From Utricularia gibba (Eukaryota; Streptophyta; Magnoliopsida; Lamiales; Lentibulariaceae): a stretch of 64,000 bases of DNA. A program made the translations under genes and the position numbers. The notes beneath the pieces were generated by a model. It saw only the letters and a list, made by a program, of their open reading frames with translations, did no database searches and was not told where the DNA came from. Shown piece after piece: positions 1-10,790 of this stretch. The DNA is taken from the NCBI GenBank assembly GCA_002189035.1, contig NEEC01000009.1, positions 2,170,001 to 2,234,000 of the forward strand, read 5' to 3'. How positions within the stretch are numbered: the stretch's first letter is position 1; every line of letters starts with the position of its first letter.

Positions 1-3
1 TTG

Positions 4-325
4 CTAAAAATACACGTCTTTCGTCTCCGACTCAGAAACAATGAAGCATATTCCAGGTTGGGTTAGAGGTGGCCGCTGGGGATCCACCGGTGCTGAATCT
101 CTGCATTTACTGGTGGTCGGAGGGAGTAGAGTAAATGTGCGTATGGTGATAGTCATGGGTGCTGCGCTTTGACCGATCTTTTCTGCGTTGTATTTTTGCG
201 GTAAATCGAGGAGCAATGTCTCTTTCGAGGTTTTGTTCATCAAATTCACTTGGTTCTGAGTGGAGGGGGAGACCCAGTTTTCTGATGAAACCGCTACCAC
301 CACCATCTTCTTCCTTTTCCGCCAT
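4..325 (-). CDS. possible 5' coding exon of an unrecognised gene, running off the left edge
   Basis: Two overlapping minus-strand frames are open here. One starts with an ATG at 325 and opens MAEKEEDGGGSGF, a composition typical of a plant protein N-terminus. The other starts at 306 and stops at 4. A TATAAATA-like sequence on the minus strand lies near 545, about 220 bases upstream of the 325 ATG, which would suit a promoter. A splice donor near 170 could join the first frame to an exon outside the window. I do not recognise either protein and cannot tell which frame, if any, is translated. It may equally be non-coding. Confidence 0.22.
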
Positions 326-2488
326 TAACAGCTCGATGCGTCGACATCATCAGATGCTGGCAGTAGGGGACCGAGAAATAAAAACCCGCCTTCAATTTCT
401 ACCTGAATTATTCCATCATTTATTATTATTACATGAATATTTTCCAATCAAACAATCCAAACCCAGGCCTAGTTGCTCCATTTTTCAGCTTACTACTCAT
501 CCCACATCGAATGTTAAACAAAATAATCTTTGCTCATGCCGTTATAAATACCCCGCGATTTCAATTTCTGCTTGACATCTGGATTTCCTTTTCCTTTCTT
601 GTATTGTAGTAGAAGCGGTAAATGGAGGAAACAGAGTCGCTATTGGGATGGCTATGATGGGTGAGTAAGAGGAGTGGGTGGCAGGGTCATTCTCGTCACA
701 AAATTGTTCCCCTTACTTCCTTTTCAGACAAGGTGGACTGAATACGATACTGCGTGTTCGTAAGCGTGCATCGTATATCAACACCCCCCCTTCGCTATTC
801 CACAATTTCACTTTCACCCCCATCCCCTGCTCTACTATTACTACTGCTACAAATAAGACATGATATGATTTAATTGATATCCATAAATGAGATGTGGTTT
901 AAATTTACAATAAACAACATTCTTCAAATCTCAAATAAGGTCTCATGATGAGATGTTTAAATTTATTCTATATTAAATACGAGTAAAATTAATTTACATA
1001 AAAAATAGATAATTTAGAAAACATGAGGGTATTTTGTAGAGAATCTTATTAAAGAAATGGTAATTTATCACGTGTTTGATATAAAATGAGCGTATTTTGA
1101 TAGATTGATAAATGAAATATTCTTGACTCTGATAGAATGTGAAAGATTGGTTTATGCTAAATAACACATGTGAATCTCATATTTAATATTATGGATTAAA
1201 TATCAAATAATACAAATTCATGTATGGTATGGGTTTAATTAATCTTATGATAAAAAAAATCTGTATATTCAATTATCTTTAAAATTAAATTATAGAATTT
1301 ATTTTAGACAGTAACATATAAAAATAAATAATATTCTTTAGATTGAAAAAAGGGGTAGTAATGAGGTATATCACATACTTGCAGATTTGGATGAATATTT
1401 TTGTGACCAAGTGTTTGTGAAGATGGTGAGCCCCGCCATGTCTCTCTACCACCTTCTCTGGGCGATGGTCTTCCCATCAACACTTAGACAAAAGATGAGT
1501 GTCTTAGAGAATCATTCAACGTTAATTTCAGGTCCACTTGGACCCCAACATGCTCAATTACTACAATCACTTCACTTAATACCAATTCCAGGTTGACTCA
1601 TGCATTTTTGAACATGCATGTGAGAAAATTATTCATCTTTAATATTAATTTTTTTATTTAATCTATGTAAGAAAGAAATTGAGAAATTTTAGTAGTGGTA
1701 AGGGTGCACCAGATAGTGTTACACCCTATGGGAGAACTGTTTATAATTTGTGATATATGTGCCTATTTAGTTCTTAAATGTTCCAGAAAATTGTATACAA
1801 TACATATTATTTAAACTTTATGGTATATCGTTATTTTATATTTGAAAATAAACAAATATTTATAATAAAAAATTATAATTTGTGTGAGTGGGAAAAGAAT
1901 GGGGGGAAAAATGAATAAAAAAAGAGCAGGAAAGGGTAAATGTGTCAGTACCTCAAAAACAACCCTTTTAGGACCACAAAAAGTCACTGGTCCATCAGCA
2001 TAATTTTCCTGTAACAGGATTTAAATAAAAATAAAAATACAAAAAGACATTTCAAATGCAAATAATTCTCTTAGGACCACACCAGAAGCAGCCAGCCAAC
2101 CAGCCTCATCACATGACATCAATTGAACTTCTCCCAACCTGCAATAGTGGTTGCTTTTAGTCTTTTGGGAGAGGGCTCCTGAGCTCCTTTTATCGAACTT
2201 CTTTCTGTGTGTTTTCTCCATCTACGACCCAGAGTCGTGGAATGGGTCTTCTGTTGGAATTTCGGACTGGGAAGCAACTAAATAACTGTAATTTTCAAGC
2301 AACATGGAGTTGAGCCCACGGGTGGACCCCAAGTGGCTTTGATGCATTGGCTTGAAAAGAACACCCCCATGTTGATAGCATCGATCATCCATCTCTCTTT
2401 GAAAGTAACCAAACTGATGAGAAGTCAGGGGTACCTACATGGATGGACTGAACTGATGATACAAGAGCCCCTATTTATGAGCAATACA

Positions 2489-2531
<43 letters not shown>

Positions 2532-3514
2532 CTAGATGCACTTACTGCTTGGAACTTACTTTCATGTCCTGTTTCTAGAAGAGGAGCTTATGGTGCATGA
2601 ATACAGCACCTACCAATAGCTCAAAAATGGGAGGGCGTATCCTATATTTGGAAATGTAAATAAAAAAATAATGAGGCGTATTCAAGTAGTTGATTTGTGT
2701 CCAAGTTCTGTGCACAACAAACGCTAGCCTCCAAGTTTGAAGAAGAAAGAAGAATGACCTGCACAAAAGGGTAATGCCTTTGGTTGGAGGTGAAGAAATT
2801 TGGCTGGTGAAACATCCTTTTCTTAAGATCTGAGAAGGATCTCCATGTCAATTGCAAGCTTTTGTCTCCTTCGTTGAGTAGACAGTTGATCATCATCATC
2901 ATTCTTCGCTGCTCCTTACCAAGTATTCGAGAAATTTAATAATATGCTCTTAGGAGCCCCCAAGTGGCCGAGCGGAAGACGACACAGAGGAAGCAGTAAA
3001 TGTTATTCCTTCGTCCCAGAGATGGTCCCCTCCCCTTCCATTGATGTAAGAGAATACATGAATCTTGACTTCAAGCCTGCGATTGATTACCACTTTTCAG
3101 GTGAAAAAAAAAACAAAATCTTTAATGGCATTACATATCTTTTTTTTTTTTTTTTCTGGTGTATGGGGGAGGAATCAAAGAGATCAGATCAACTAGTTTT
3201 CTCTTTACCTGGATACATTTGGTCCACTCCACTTGCATCCTTTGTTGTTTTCATGCGCTTTGAGGTGGAACTCCATGGACCACTTAGGGCATGCCGACCT
3301 CCTAAACAACAAACGTCGACATTGTTAAATACTCCAAGCCCAGGCAATAATGGGCGTCAGTTACCACAAAGCCCAACTAAAAAATGGCTTCAAATCACCG
3401 AACTCTACTTCAAGCCCAAACCAGAAGAAAGATGACAGTTAAACCAACTCACTTACAAAAAAATCATTATTAAAATTAAATAATATTTTATTTTTAAATA
3501 AACCAACTCACAAT
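326..3514. other. intergenic, AT-rich
   Basis: No frame here looks like a conserved protein and no RNA gene was recognised. The stretch from about 850 to 1900 is very AT-rich. The open frame at 2944-3435 on the plus strand crosses poly-A and poly-T runs and resembles nothing I know. The only clear structure is the AAT microsatellite listed separately. Confidence 0.6.
2490..2530. repeat. (AAT)n microsatellite
   Basis: About 13 uninterrupted AAT units. This is a simple sequence repeat in intergenic DNA and is probably length-variable between individuals. Confidence 0.95.
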
Positions 3515-4013
3515 TTATTGGCAAAAATCATGGCCATCGTCTCCACGGCCGCCTTCGACGCAGCGTACGGTGCCATATTTTTCAGAGACGCAACCCACCA
3601 TCGACAATGCCAAGCATATAATTCTCATTCCTCGCCTTTCTTGATCCTATTCGAATACGGAGTCAAATTTCTCGATCCTTGTGTCGGCAAGGGCAGGCTA
3701 TTTTGCGTCGATTACACCTGCAGAGTTTACTAGAACCTTACGGAGAAATCGAAGAATGATTATGCCGCATCGAACAGTGCTTTCACCTGAGCTTCGTCAG
3801 AGGCATCGGCCAGGACGCCGACAGCGTGTTGTTTTTCTCAGGCATTGATTTCTGCGACCATAAGATCAGCCTGAGAAGCGTAGAGTGTAATTGACGACGA
3901 TCCGAGAGAGGCCAAATGAACGGCGATGCTGCGGCCGATTCCGCTGGATGCAACGGAACTACAACTATGCCCACTCCGTAAACTTGCAACGGCACCGCCA
4001 AGGGATCAAGAAT
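3515..4013 (-). pseudogene. decayed short-chain dehydrogenase/reductase (SDR), NADPH-dependent aldehyde reductase-like
   Basis: Read on the minus strand across shifting frames, the pieces follow the order of a classical plant SDR. First comes the cofactor-binding segment SSGIGRSIAVHLASLG, then QADLMVAEINA. Then come VLADASDEAQVKALFDAA, VNSAGVIDAK and ADTRIEKFDSVF. Last is the active-site segment PYAASKAAVETMAM, which keeps the YxxxK catalytic pair. The pieces are separated by in-frame stops and at least three frame changes. The middle of the fold between the FDS segment and the active site is shortened. This is the pattern of a dead copy of the plant cytosolic/chloroplast SDR family that includes Arabidopsis At3g04000 and At4g13180. 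No introns are needed, so it could be a retrocopy or a copy of an intron-poor member. The family call is firm; the exact ends are approximate. Confidence 0.85.
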
Positions 4014-4193
4014 TCTTCAGAGGAGACGGGTAAATGGCAAAAAAAACACTGATGTATGAAAAAATCAGTTTTAAAAATTAGAAAATAGGTTAAAAGATAA
4101 AAATAGTAAAAGAAATTAAACACGTAAAAATTCTGAGTGCCAATGAGTTCTCTATGTTTATGGGCCCGAGGTTCACAAGCGGCCCAGGCGTTT

Positions 4194-4213
4194 TTAGGGT
4201 AAACCCTAAACCC
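4194..4213 (+). promoter_or_regulatory. telo-box upstream of the prohibitin gene
   Basis: The segment contains TTAGGGT followed by AAACCCTAAACCC. Telo-boxes (AAACCCTAA) are common close to the start of transcription of plant genes for translation and mitochondrial biogenesis. GGCCCA and TGGGCC elements lie just upstream at 4160-4190. The position, about 110 bases before a probable leader-exon donor at 4321, fits a core promoter or 5' leader. Confidence 0.6.
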
Positions 4214-4623
4214 TTCTTCAAGCCAGAAACCTGTAAAAACTGAAACCCTCATCGCGGGGAGAGATTCGTCTTCAACCTCCGTTGGTTCCTCCTTGCCAAC
4301 CTGAATTTGGTGCTTCAGAGGTACGTCTATGGGCTTCGGAGTACATGATTTGAGCCTAATTATGATTGGTTTGATGGATGATAACGCACGGTCGGAAAGG
4401 GGGGAAATGATTTGATACGTTGAGCAAATGGAAGGGTTTTATTATGCCATTTCTTCTTCTTTAAAATTTTTTGGGGATTGCGTATTCCGGAGCTAAAGAC
4501 ATTGTAACTTTTCCAACTGAATTTGACTTTGATTGAATTGCTGCCTTTCAAGGAGTTCAAGATGAGTTTCTTTTATTTGACATTATTTTAATTCATTCAA
4601 AAGCAGAGCTATTGAAGGAGAAA

Positions 4624-5927
4624 ATGAATCCTGGAAATATTCCCAAGATACCTATTGGTGGAGCAGCTTCTGCCCTGATAAAGCTTGGAGTTGTTGCTGG
4701 GATTGGAATTTATGGGCTAGGTAACAGTCTCTACAATGTTGAGGGAGGTCACCGGGCTATTGTCTTCAACCGCATTTGGGGCATAAAAGACAAGGTTATG
4801 CGTTGCCTCTTTTCACAGAAGCGGACTTGCTATTCTAATTCGTCTTCTCTCTGTTGTCCCTTTTGGTGGCTACCTTTTATTACATGTTTTTGGGTGTAAC
4901 TCTGGTTCTATTTCTAACTATTCTATTGAATATTGCTCAGGTGTATCCTGAAGGAACACATTTTATGATTCCATGGTTTGAAAGACCCGTGATTTATGAT
5001 GTTCGTGCACGACCCCATCTCGTGGAGAGCACTTCTGGAAGCCGTGATCTTCAAATGGTAAAACGCTATCTATCTGTTTCATCACTCAACCACAGGTTTC
5101 TGATGGGAGTTATTCTGTTTGCATATTCTTGCAGGTGAAAATTGCTCTCAGGGTACTTACACGCCCAGTCCCCGATCAGTTGCCAACTATTTACAGGACC
5201 CTAGGTGAAAACTACAATGAACGGGTTCTGCCTTCTATTATTCATGAGACGTTAAAAGCTGTGGTAGCTCAGTATAACGCAAGCCAACTTATCACCCAGA
5301 GAGAGGTATCTGTTGCAAGGAGTTGAGATTGATTGTAATTGTTTCATGTAGATTTCAAGTATTAATATTGGGTGCTTTCCTTTTTTGTTTTTATGCAGAA
5401 TGTCAGTAGGGAAATACGAAGAATACTGACTGAGAGAGCTATAAACTTCAATATTGCGTTGGATGATGTTTCTATTACTAGCCTGACTTTTGGAAAGGAG
5501 TTTACTGCTGCCATTGAAGCTAAACAGGTTGCTGCACAAGAAGCTGAAAGGGCAAAATTCGTCGTAGAAAAGGCTGAGCAAGACAAAAGAAGTGCTATTA
5601 TCAGAGCCCAGGTGAACAAGAACACAGGCACACTACATTTTGTCTTCATGCTCATCCTCACATTCCTGTTGTCGAAAGTGGAAAATCGTGCTACCATGCA
5701 TGTTACCCATCGCATGCTTTTTCATACAGGGAGAGGCTAAGAGCGCGCAGCTGATCGGGCAAGCCATCGCCAACAACCCCGCATTTATCACGCTGAGGAG
5801 AATCGAAGCATCCAGAGAAATTTCCCACACTGTGATGAGTTCAAGCAACAAGGTTTACTTGGACTCTGATGAGCTGCTGCTAAACCTTCAAAATTTGAAG
5901 TACCCACAGGATGGAAGCAGCTACTGA
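4624..5927 (+). CDS. PHB: prohibitin, mitochondrial inner membrane (PHB1/PHB2 class)
   Basis: Five coding exons (4624-4794, 4941-5057, 5135-5305, 5399-5611, 5730-5927) give 289 residues, the usual length of plant prohibitins. All borders are GT..AG and phase zero. The N-terminus opens [16 protein letters not shown] and carries a hydrophobic anchor at about residues 15-35. The PHB/SPFH domain follows, with [37 protein letters not shown] and the [14 protein letters not shown] region. A charged coiled coil rich in Ala, Glu and Lys lies near residues 180-245. Prohibitins form large rings in the inner mitochondrial membrane that chaperone respiratory subunits and scaffold the m-AAA protease. A leader intron probably runs from 4321 to about 4609, since the exon before it ends AG at GTACG and an acceptor precedes the ATG. 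The class is certain; which paralogue cannot be told by eye. Confidence 0.96.
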
Positions 5928-6615
5928 TTGCGGCTTGGCGGCGGTAGCTCAGTGAATCCTTAGGCTACTGAAGCTCTGAATTATTCGAACCCGGCATCAT
6001 AAGTTAATCCACTGCAGTGGGTGTTGCTCTCAGTGCATTCCTCATATCATGAACACCGTAGTGGTTGGTTTCAGTAACATCCTCACATTCTGTGTTGATT
6101 GTTCACACGGCCGCACAAGCCTAACTGCAGTGTTACAATCAAGAGCTCCCAAAATCAAGAGGAAGAGGAACATTCTTTGTCTCTGTAAACTTAGTGCAGT
6201 TTTACGATCAGGAGTTCTAAAATTGTCACAGCAGATGAAGAGGAAGAGGATTCTACGGCTGCGCAAATCTATCTCCAGTGTCACATTCAAGAGACGAGTG
6301 GGATTTCTTTGCTTCTGTAAGCAAACCGCAGTGTTAAAATCGAGAGTTCTCGAAATCTACCCAGCAGATGAAGAGAAAGAAGAGGATGGTTCAGATTAGT
6401 GCGCGAGCGACTTCTATAACTTCCGTCAATGCCTTGCTGAAATCTTCCAGAATCTCCATTCTCCGGTTCCGATTCACACGGCTTTCTTCGTCTACGATTT
6501 CTGGGACTACTGAACAGTCATCCCGGGCAGTGTGGGAAGAAGCGCTTCCTTTGAAAAATAGATTGGGTGTGTGGTGCGCATAAATTGATTTTCGTCAAAA
6601 AATAAAGAATGGTAT
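5928..6615 (+). other. prohibitin 3' region followed by a degenerate repeat segment
   Basis: The first part is the probable 3' UTR of prohibitin. From about 6125 the segment holds the imperfect repeats listed separately. Short open frames (6049-6399, 6368-6583) coincide with the repeats, but their translations (basic, cysteine-containing) match nothing I know. Confidence 0.5.
6125..6400 (+). repeat. three degenerate direct copies of a GCAGTGTTA..ATC..AGAGTTCT unit
   Basis: The unit begins near 6127 (GCAGTGTTACAATCAAGAGC), near 6201 (GCAGTTTTACGATCAGGAGT) and near 6329 (GCAGTGTTAAAATCGAGAGT). In the second and third copies it is followed by CAGCAGATGAAGAG and a purine-rich run. A TTTG(T/C)(C/T)TCTGTAA block precedes copies two and three. 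Spacing between copies is irregular (about 74 and 128 bases), so this is an old, eroded tandem array. Confidence 0.6.
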
Positions 6616-7302
6616 TTGCACCGCAGCAACGAGCGCGGGTTGCGGCCTGCGGCATTTGGCGCATCCAAGAAAACATCTACAGAATCCCAAATGCACCAGT
6701 TTCTCAGGCTCCGGTGCACGAATTCTCCCCCATTTGGTGATGGTAGCATCAATCTCATCTCCTCCTCTTCATTTGAATGCTTGTTTCGCGGGAATTTGTT
6801 TTATGGCATGGCATGTATGGAAACACAGTTTTTGAAAGAGGAAAAAAGGCAAAGATCGTTGATAGCAACGATTCCAAACATCGAAAGAGGTTGGAATCAT
6901 CGAGGATTCAACATTCTTGGTAGAATCAATTCTGCAGCGGATAAGGTATTCAAACTCGTGATGCTTTCCTTTCTTTGATTGTTCTGGATTAATGCACCCA
7001 GCGATTGAACATTCACCTTTTAATCGAAAAAGAAATTAGTTTGAATGCATTGGCTAGTGGTGTTTGAATGAGTTTACCTTTTATATTCCGAATTGTAGCA
7101 AAAATGTGGAACTTTCTTATTTTGCCATTTTTTCTTGCAACATCCCATCTGTATTGAAAGTGTTCATTATATTGCCTTCCATCCTTGATATTTATTTAGG
7201 TTGGATGATGCCTGGTGTTCTCTAGCCTTTTGATTCCTCCTTTTAGTCAGATAATGTTCTGATTTTAAACTCAGTGTCGGAAAAGCTCAGGGGCATTTGT
7301 CG

Positions 7303-9395
7303 ATGACTTTAAGAGCAGAGAACTTGAGTATGGAGGACGTTCCTCCTGCCATCAGTATTGCAAAGTGCCACAACAACAATTCTCTAAACTTGAAGAACGG
7401 TGAGCCAGAAAAGATGGTGCAGGATGCTTCATTTTCATTCAAGACTCTCTCTGAAGAGACGAAGAATAGACCCTGTGTTCAAGCAGAGAAGAATGTTGCT
7501 AGTGATACCAATAGATTGTCGAAGGCAGTTTTTGTGGCCAAACATGCTCCATCGTCTTCTCCTCAATCCACCATAGAATTCTATGCAGTTGCAGTGAAGT
7601 TGCAAAAAGTGTATAAAAGTTATCGGACTCGAAGACACATTGCAGATTGTGCAGTTGTTGTAGAGGAGCTATGGTTTGTCATGATTCTGCGAATTGTGTC
7701 TTATTGTACTTTGTTGCATGCTTATTACACTAAGCGGTCATAACGACTTCGATAGGTGGAAGGCCTTGGACTATGCAGCTCTGAAGATGAGCTCAGTGTC
7801 ATTCTTCGAGAAACCGGAAACAGCTGTTTCTAGGTGGTCTAGAGCCCGAACTAGAGCAGCCAAGGTTACTACAAAGAACCATTTTTCTTCTTCATGTTCC
7901 ATTCATATTTGAGTTGATCCCCCTGACTTTCATATGTTTACTGAAAGAGATTACTAAAGAACTGTCTTCCAGGTTGGAAAGGGGTTGTCCAAGTATGAAA
8001 ATGCCCAAAAGTTGGCTCTGCAGCACTGGCTTGAGGCAGTAAGTATTGATTGATGTTTGTTTCGTTTTCTCTTTTCTTTCTCATCTGCCTCAAACATGGT
8101 TCCGGCTAATAACTATTAGTCAATCATAAATTTTGATAGATTGATCCCCGTCATCGATATGGGCATAATTTACATCTTTACTACGAAGTATGGTTCAATA
8201 GTGAAAGCATACAACCTTTCTTTTACTGGTTAGATTCTATTCTATCATCATCCCTACAGATCCTTGTACACTTGATTAGTTCTCCAGCTTATCTGATTTG
8301 CATTCGTAGGCTTGACATTGGTAATGGAAAAGATGTCAATCTGGAGGAGTGTCCGAGGGTAAAATTGCAGCGGCAATGCATCAAGTATCTAGGGCCGGTG
8401 AGCCTCAAAAGCCATATTCCATTTTCATCATTCCCAATGAACAGTATAACATGCCCAGTACTTTTATTTATTTATTTTTTATTTTGAACAGAAAGAGAGA
8501 GAATCCTTCGAAGTTTTGATTCACAACGGGAAACTTATTTACAAACAGAGTGGTGTCTTTGTGAATTCAGATGAGAGTTCCAAATGGATTTTTGTTCTTA
8601 GCACTACAAGGACCTTGTACGTAGGACAGAAGCAGAAAGGCCGGTTTCAGCACTCGAGCTTCCTTGCGGGTGGCGCAATCACGGCAGCGGGAAGACTGGT
8701 GGCCCGTGATGGTTTTCTAGAGGTAAATCTTCAGCGAGTTCCATTAAGATACAAATGATCTCACTTCACAATTTTTTTTCAACAGGCGATTTGGCCATAC
8801 AGTGGTCACTATTTTCCCACGGAAGACAACTTCAACGAGTTTCTCAGCTTCCTCGAAGAGCACTCAGTGGATCTTGCCAACATAAATGTAATGAACATTC
8901 GTTTTTTGGCCTCTTCAACCATGGTTTTCTGCTCTAAAAAAACAATGCTTCCATGTTCTCTTTCAGACATATGCTGCTTATGAAGAAAATCCTCCAATCA
9001 GCGGTGATGCGGATACCGGCACCAACAACGAATCCATTCCAAATCAAACTCCGGAATCTGCATCTTTTGATAAGGAAGCTCCAGCAAGTGTACCAGAAAC
9101 CCAGCCCGTGCACCAAGATGAAAAGCCACTGTTTCAGTTGTCCAAACGCGTGTCTCGAAAATGGAGCACCGGAGCTGGACCCCGTATCGGATGTGTCCGG
9201 GAATACCCCGCGGAGCTTCAGTTCAGAGCACTGGAGCAGGTTCAGATCTCGCCACGAGGACCTCGCGGCCCTTTAAGCTGCTACGGCCCTATTCCTTCGC
9301 CTCGCCCGAGCCCCAAGCTTCGGCTTTCTCCGAGTGTCGCGTGCATGGGGCTCCCCAGCCCCAGAACCCCCGTCTCCAAAGGTCAATTCTTTTGA
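7303..9395 (+). CDS. IQM: IQ domain-containing calmodulin-binding protein, IQM family
   Basis: Eight coding exons (7303-7673, 7756-7864, 7973-8038, 8140-8228, 8310-8397, 8492-8722, 8786-8887, 8967-9395) sum to 494 residues. The IQ motif is [20 protein letters not shown] near residue 105. The long plant-specific IQM core follows, with [67 protein letters not shown] and [16 protein letters not shown]. The C-terminus carries [21 protein letters not shown], typical of IQM1-4. IQM proteins bind calmodulin independently of calcium and act in stress, light and hormone responses. An upstream exon ending at 6945 can splice to 7275, but its matching frame has a stop and no ATG, so I treat it as 5' UTR and start at 7303. 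The N-terminal 80 residues are less conserved, as usual. The family is certain; the member number is not. Confidence 0.95.
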
Positions 9396-9743
9396 TGAGG
9401 AATCAACACAAGATAGAAAAACCCCGAGTTTGCTTCTTTCCATTTTGAAATTTCTTCATTTTTTTCATCAGCTGTTCTTTCTAAAGAAGCGCCTATGAAG
9501 TAGATTTACAATAGCAATTAGAAATGCATATTCGGGAATGATGCCCTCATAAAACAGACAAATTACGAAACGCACCTGAAAGCATATTCTGCAATTGTCA
9601 GAAATTACAGAACTTCCCCGGATAGAACGAGCACACAGGGGTCGTGGTAACATAACATCAAATACTGGGACGGAAATGATAAAATAAGAATTTTCCGGCA
9701 CCCTCCTGGGGGTTCAACCATTGGGCAGTCGTTGACGCAAACA

Positions 9744-10256
9744 ATGAACCCGCAGATCCGTTTCGCCTTCAAATTATTCGCCTTCGCCGGCGCTTACCTT
9801 TTCACTCGATCGCGTACTCCGCCGAGTCGGCGCAGTTATCCCGAAAAATCAATCGCGGTTCTGTTCGTCCTCGAGCATCTCAAGTGGCTATGGCTCTTCA
9901 ACGGTCGCCTCATTCGCGACGCCGAAAATCAGGCCGAGATCCTCGACGGCGACGTCCGTCTCTTCAGAGCCTTCCTCGAGGATTACCAGAATGGGCGTAA
10001 CCAAGATCCGGCGGTTCAAGATCTGGCGGATCAGATCCGAATCGTAGTTGCGCAATCGGAATCTGTGCTCGCTTCGGCTCGCCGACTAACCGTCGAGAAA
10101 CATAGCCAGAATTTTCTACAGAGAAATTTCAGCGTTTCGATGGATCTCAAGAACGCCACCAAAGATCTCCACACCTTGAAGGCTAAGGTGAATAGCATTT
10201 ACGAAAAGAGCAGTGCTATTTGCGCCGCGCGAAAGGCGCGCCTGCGGGCGACCTGA
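9744..10256 (+). CDS. small single-exon protein resembling a solitary Rx-type N-terminal coiled-coil domain of an NLR
   Basis: The frame encodes 170 residues from the first ATG. After a basic, hydrophobic N-terminus it contains AVLFVLEHLKWLWLFNGRLI, then an acidic helix with DGDVRLFRAFLEDYQNGRNQ and then DPAVQDLADQIRIVVAQSES. This order (hydrophobic helix, LRLFRAFLxD, then a helix of the xVxDLxxxIRxVVxxxE type) is the signature of the Rx-N domain that starts CC-type NLR resistance proteins. No NB-ARC (P-loop) or LRR coding follows within the next 500 bases, and the frame ends in a basic tail. It could be a truncated NLR, a stand-alone helper of this type, or an unrelated helical protein. The GC content and codon use look like an expressed gene. 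The domain call is by eye and should be tested by profile search. Confidence 0.55.
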   Translation: MNPQIRFAFKLFAFAGAYLFTRSRTPPSRRSYPEKSIAVLFVLEHLKWLWLFNGRLIRDAENQAEILDGDVRLFRAFLEDYQNGRNQDPAVQDLADQIRIVVAQSESVLASARRLTVEKHSQNFLQRNFSVSMDLKNATKDLHTLKAKVNSIYEKSSAICAARKARLRAT

Positions 10257-10790
10257 GATTCGCCGCCGGTGGCGATGGTGGTAGCGGTATTGCATTAGTA
10301 CGGAATGTGTTTGTTTGATTTGCTTAAAATCCCAGTAAATTTGAATGAAGGTATGCTTAGTTCACGTAGCTAGGAATCGGTGTTCGGTGACTGCCCAATG
10401 TATATAAATTATGGCAGCAACACCGTACACATTGACTAATGTTTTTAATATAATTATATGCTTAATTGCATGTAAAACTGCCGAAATAAATGTTAAATTA
10501 AAATAGAATGAGTTGGGATGATTCTTAAAATTTTGGAATTCCATTGCAGAAACCTTATCCACCCACGTTTTGGAGCAAGAGGTATAACAAAGGTAATCCA
10601 TCCACGTGGCAGATTTGGAGTCTAAGAGCATTTCCTTCCCCTATCCGTTGAAGCCTCGCATTCTGCGTGGCCATAGAAGCCGCCGTCGAACTCCACACTT
10701 TATTCTCTTTCAGTCATCGCGGTTTTGACTTAGGCACTAGCGCCTATTTGATCCGAATTGTGAAGCTAATTTGGCTAGAAACAGCCAGGG
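10257..10790. other. spacer and lycopene epsilon-cyclase promoter/leader
   Basis: No coding evidence. The first part is the 3' end of the preceding gene. The part after about 10600 is the probable promoter and leader of the cyclase gene. Confidence 0.5.

Noticed and set aside
2964-2980. tRNA D-arm-like GTGGCCGAGCGG
   Set aside because: No anticodon arm or T-arm (GGTTCGANTCC) follows at the right distance and no acceptor stem can be formed.
2944-3435. Plus-strand frame of 163 codons
   Set aside because: It runs through poly-A and poly-T tracts, has no recognisable domain and lies in otherwise non-coding DNA.
5362-5851. Minus-strand frames under prohibitin
   Set aside because: Shadows of the prohibitin exons.
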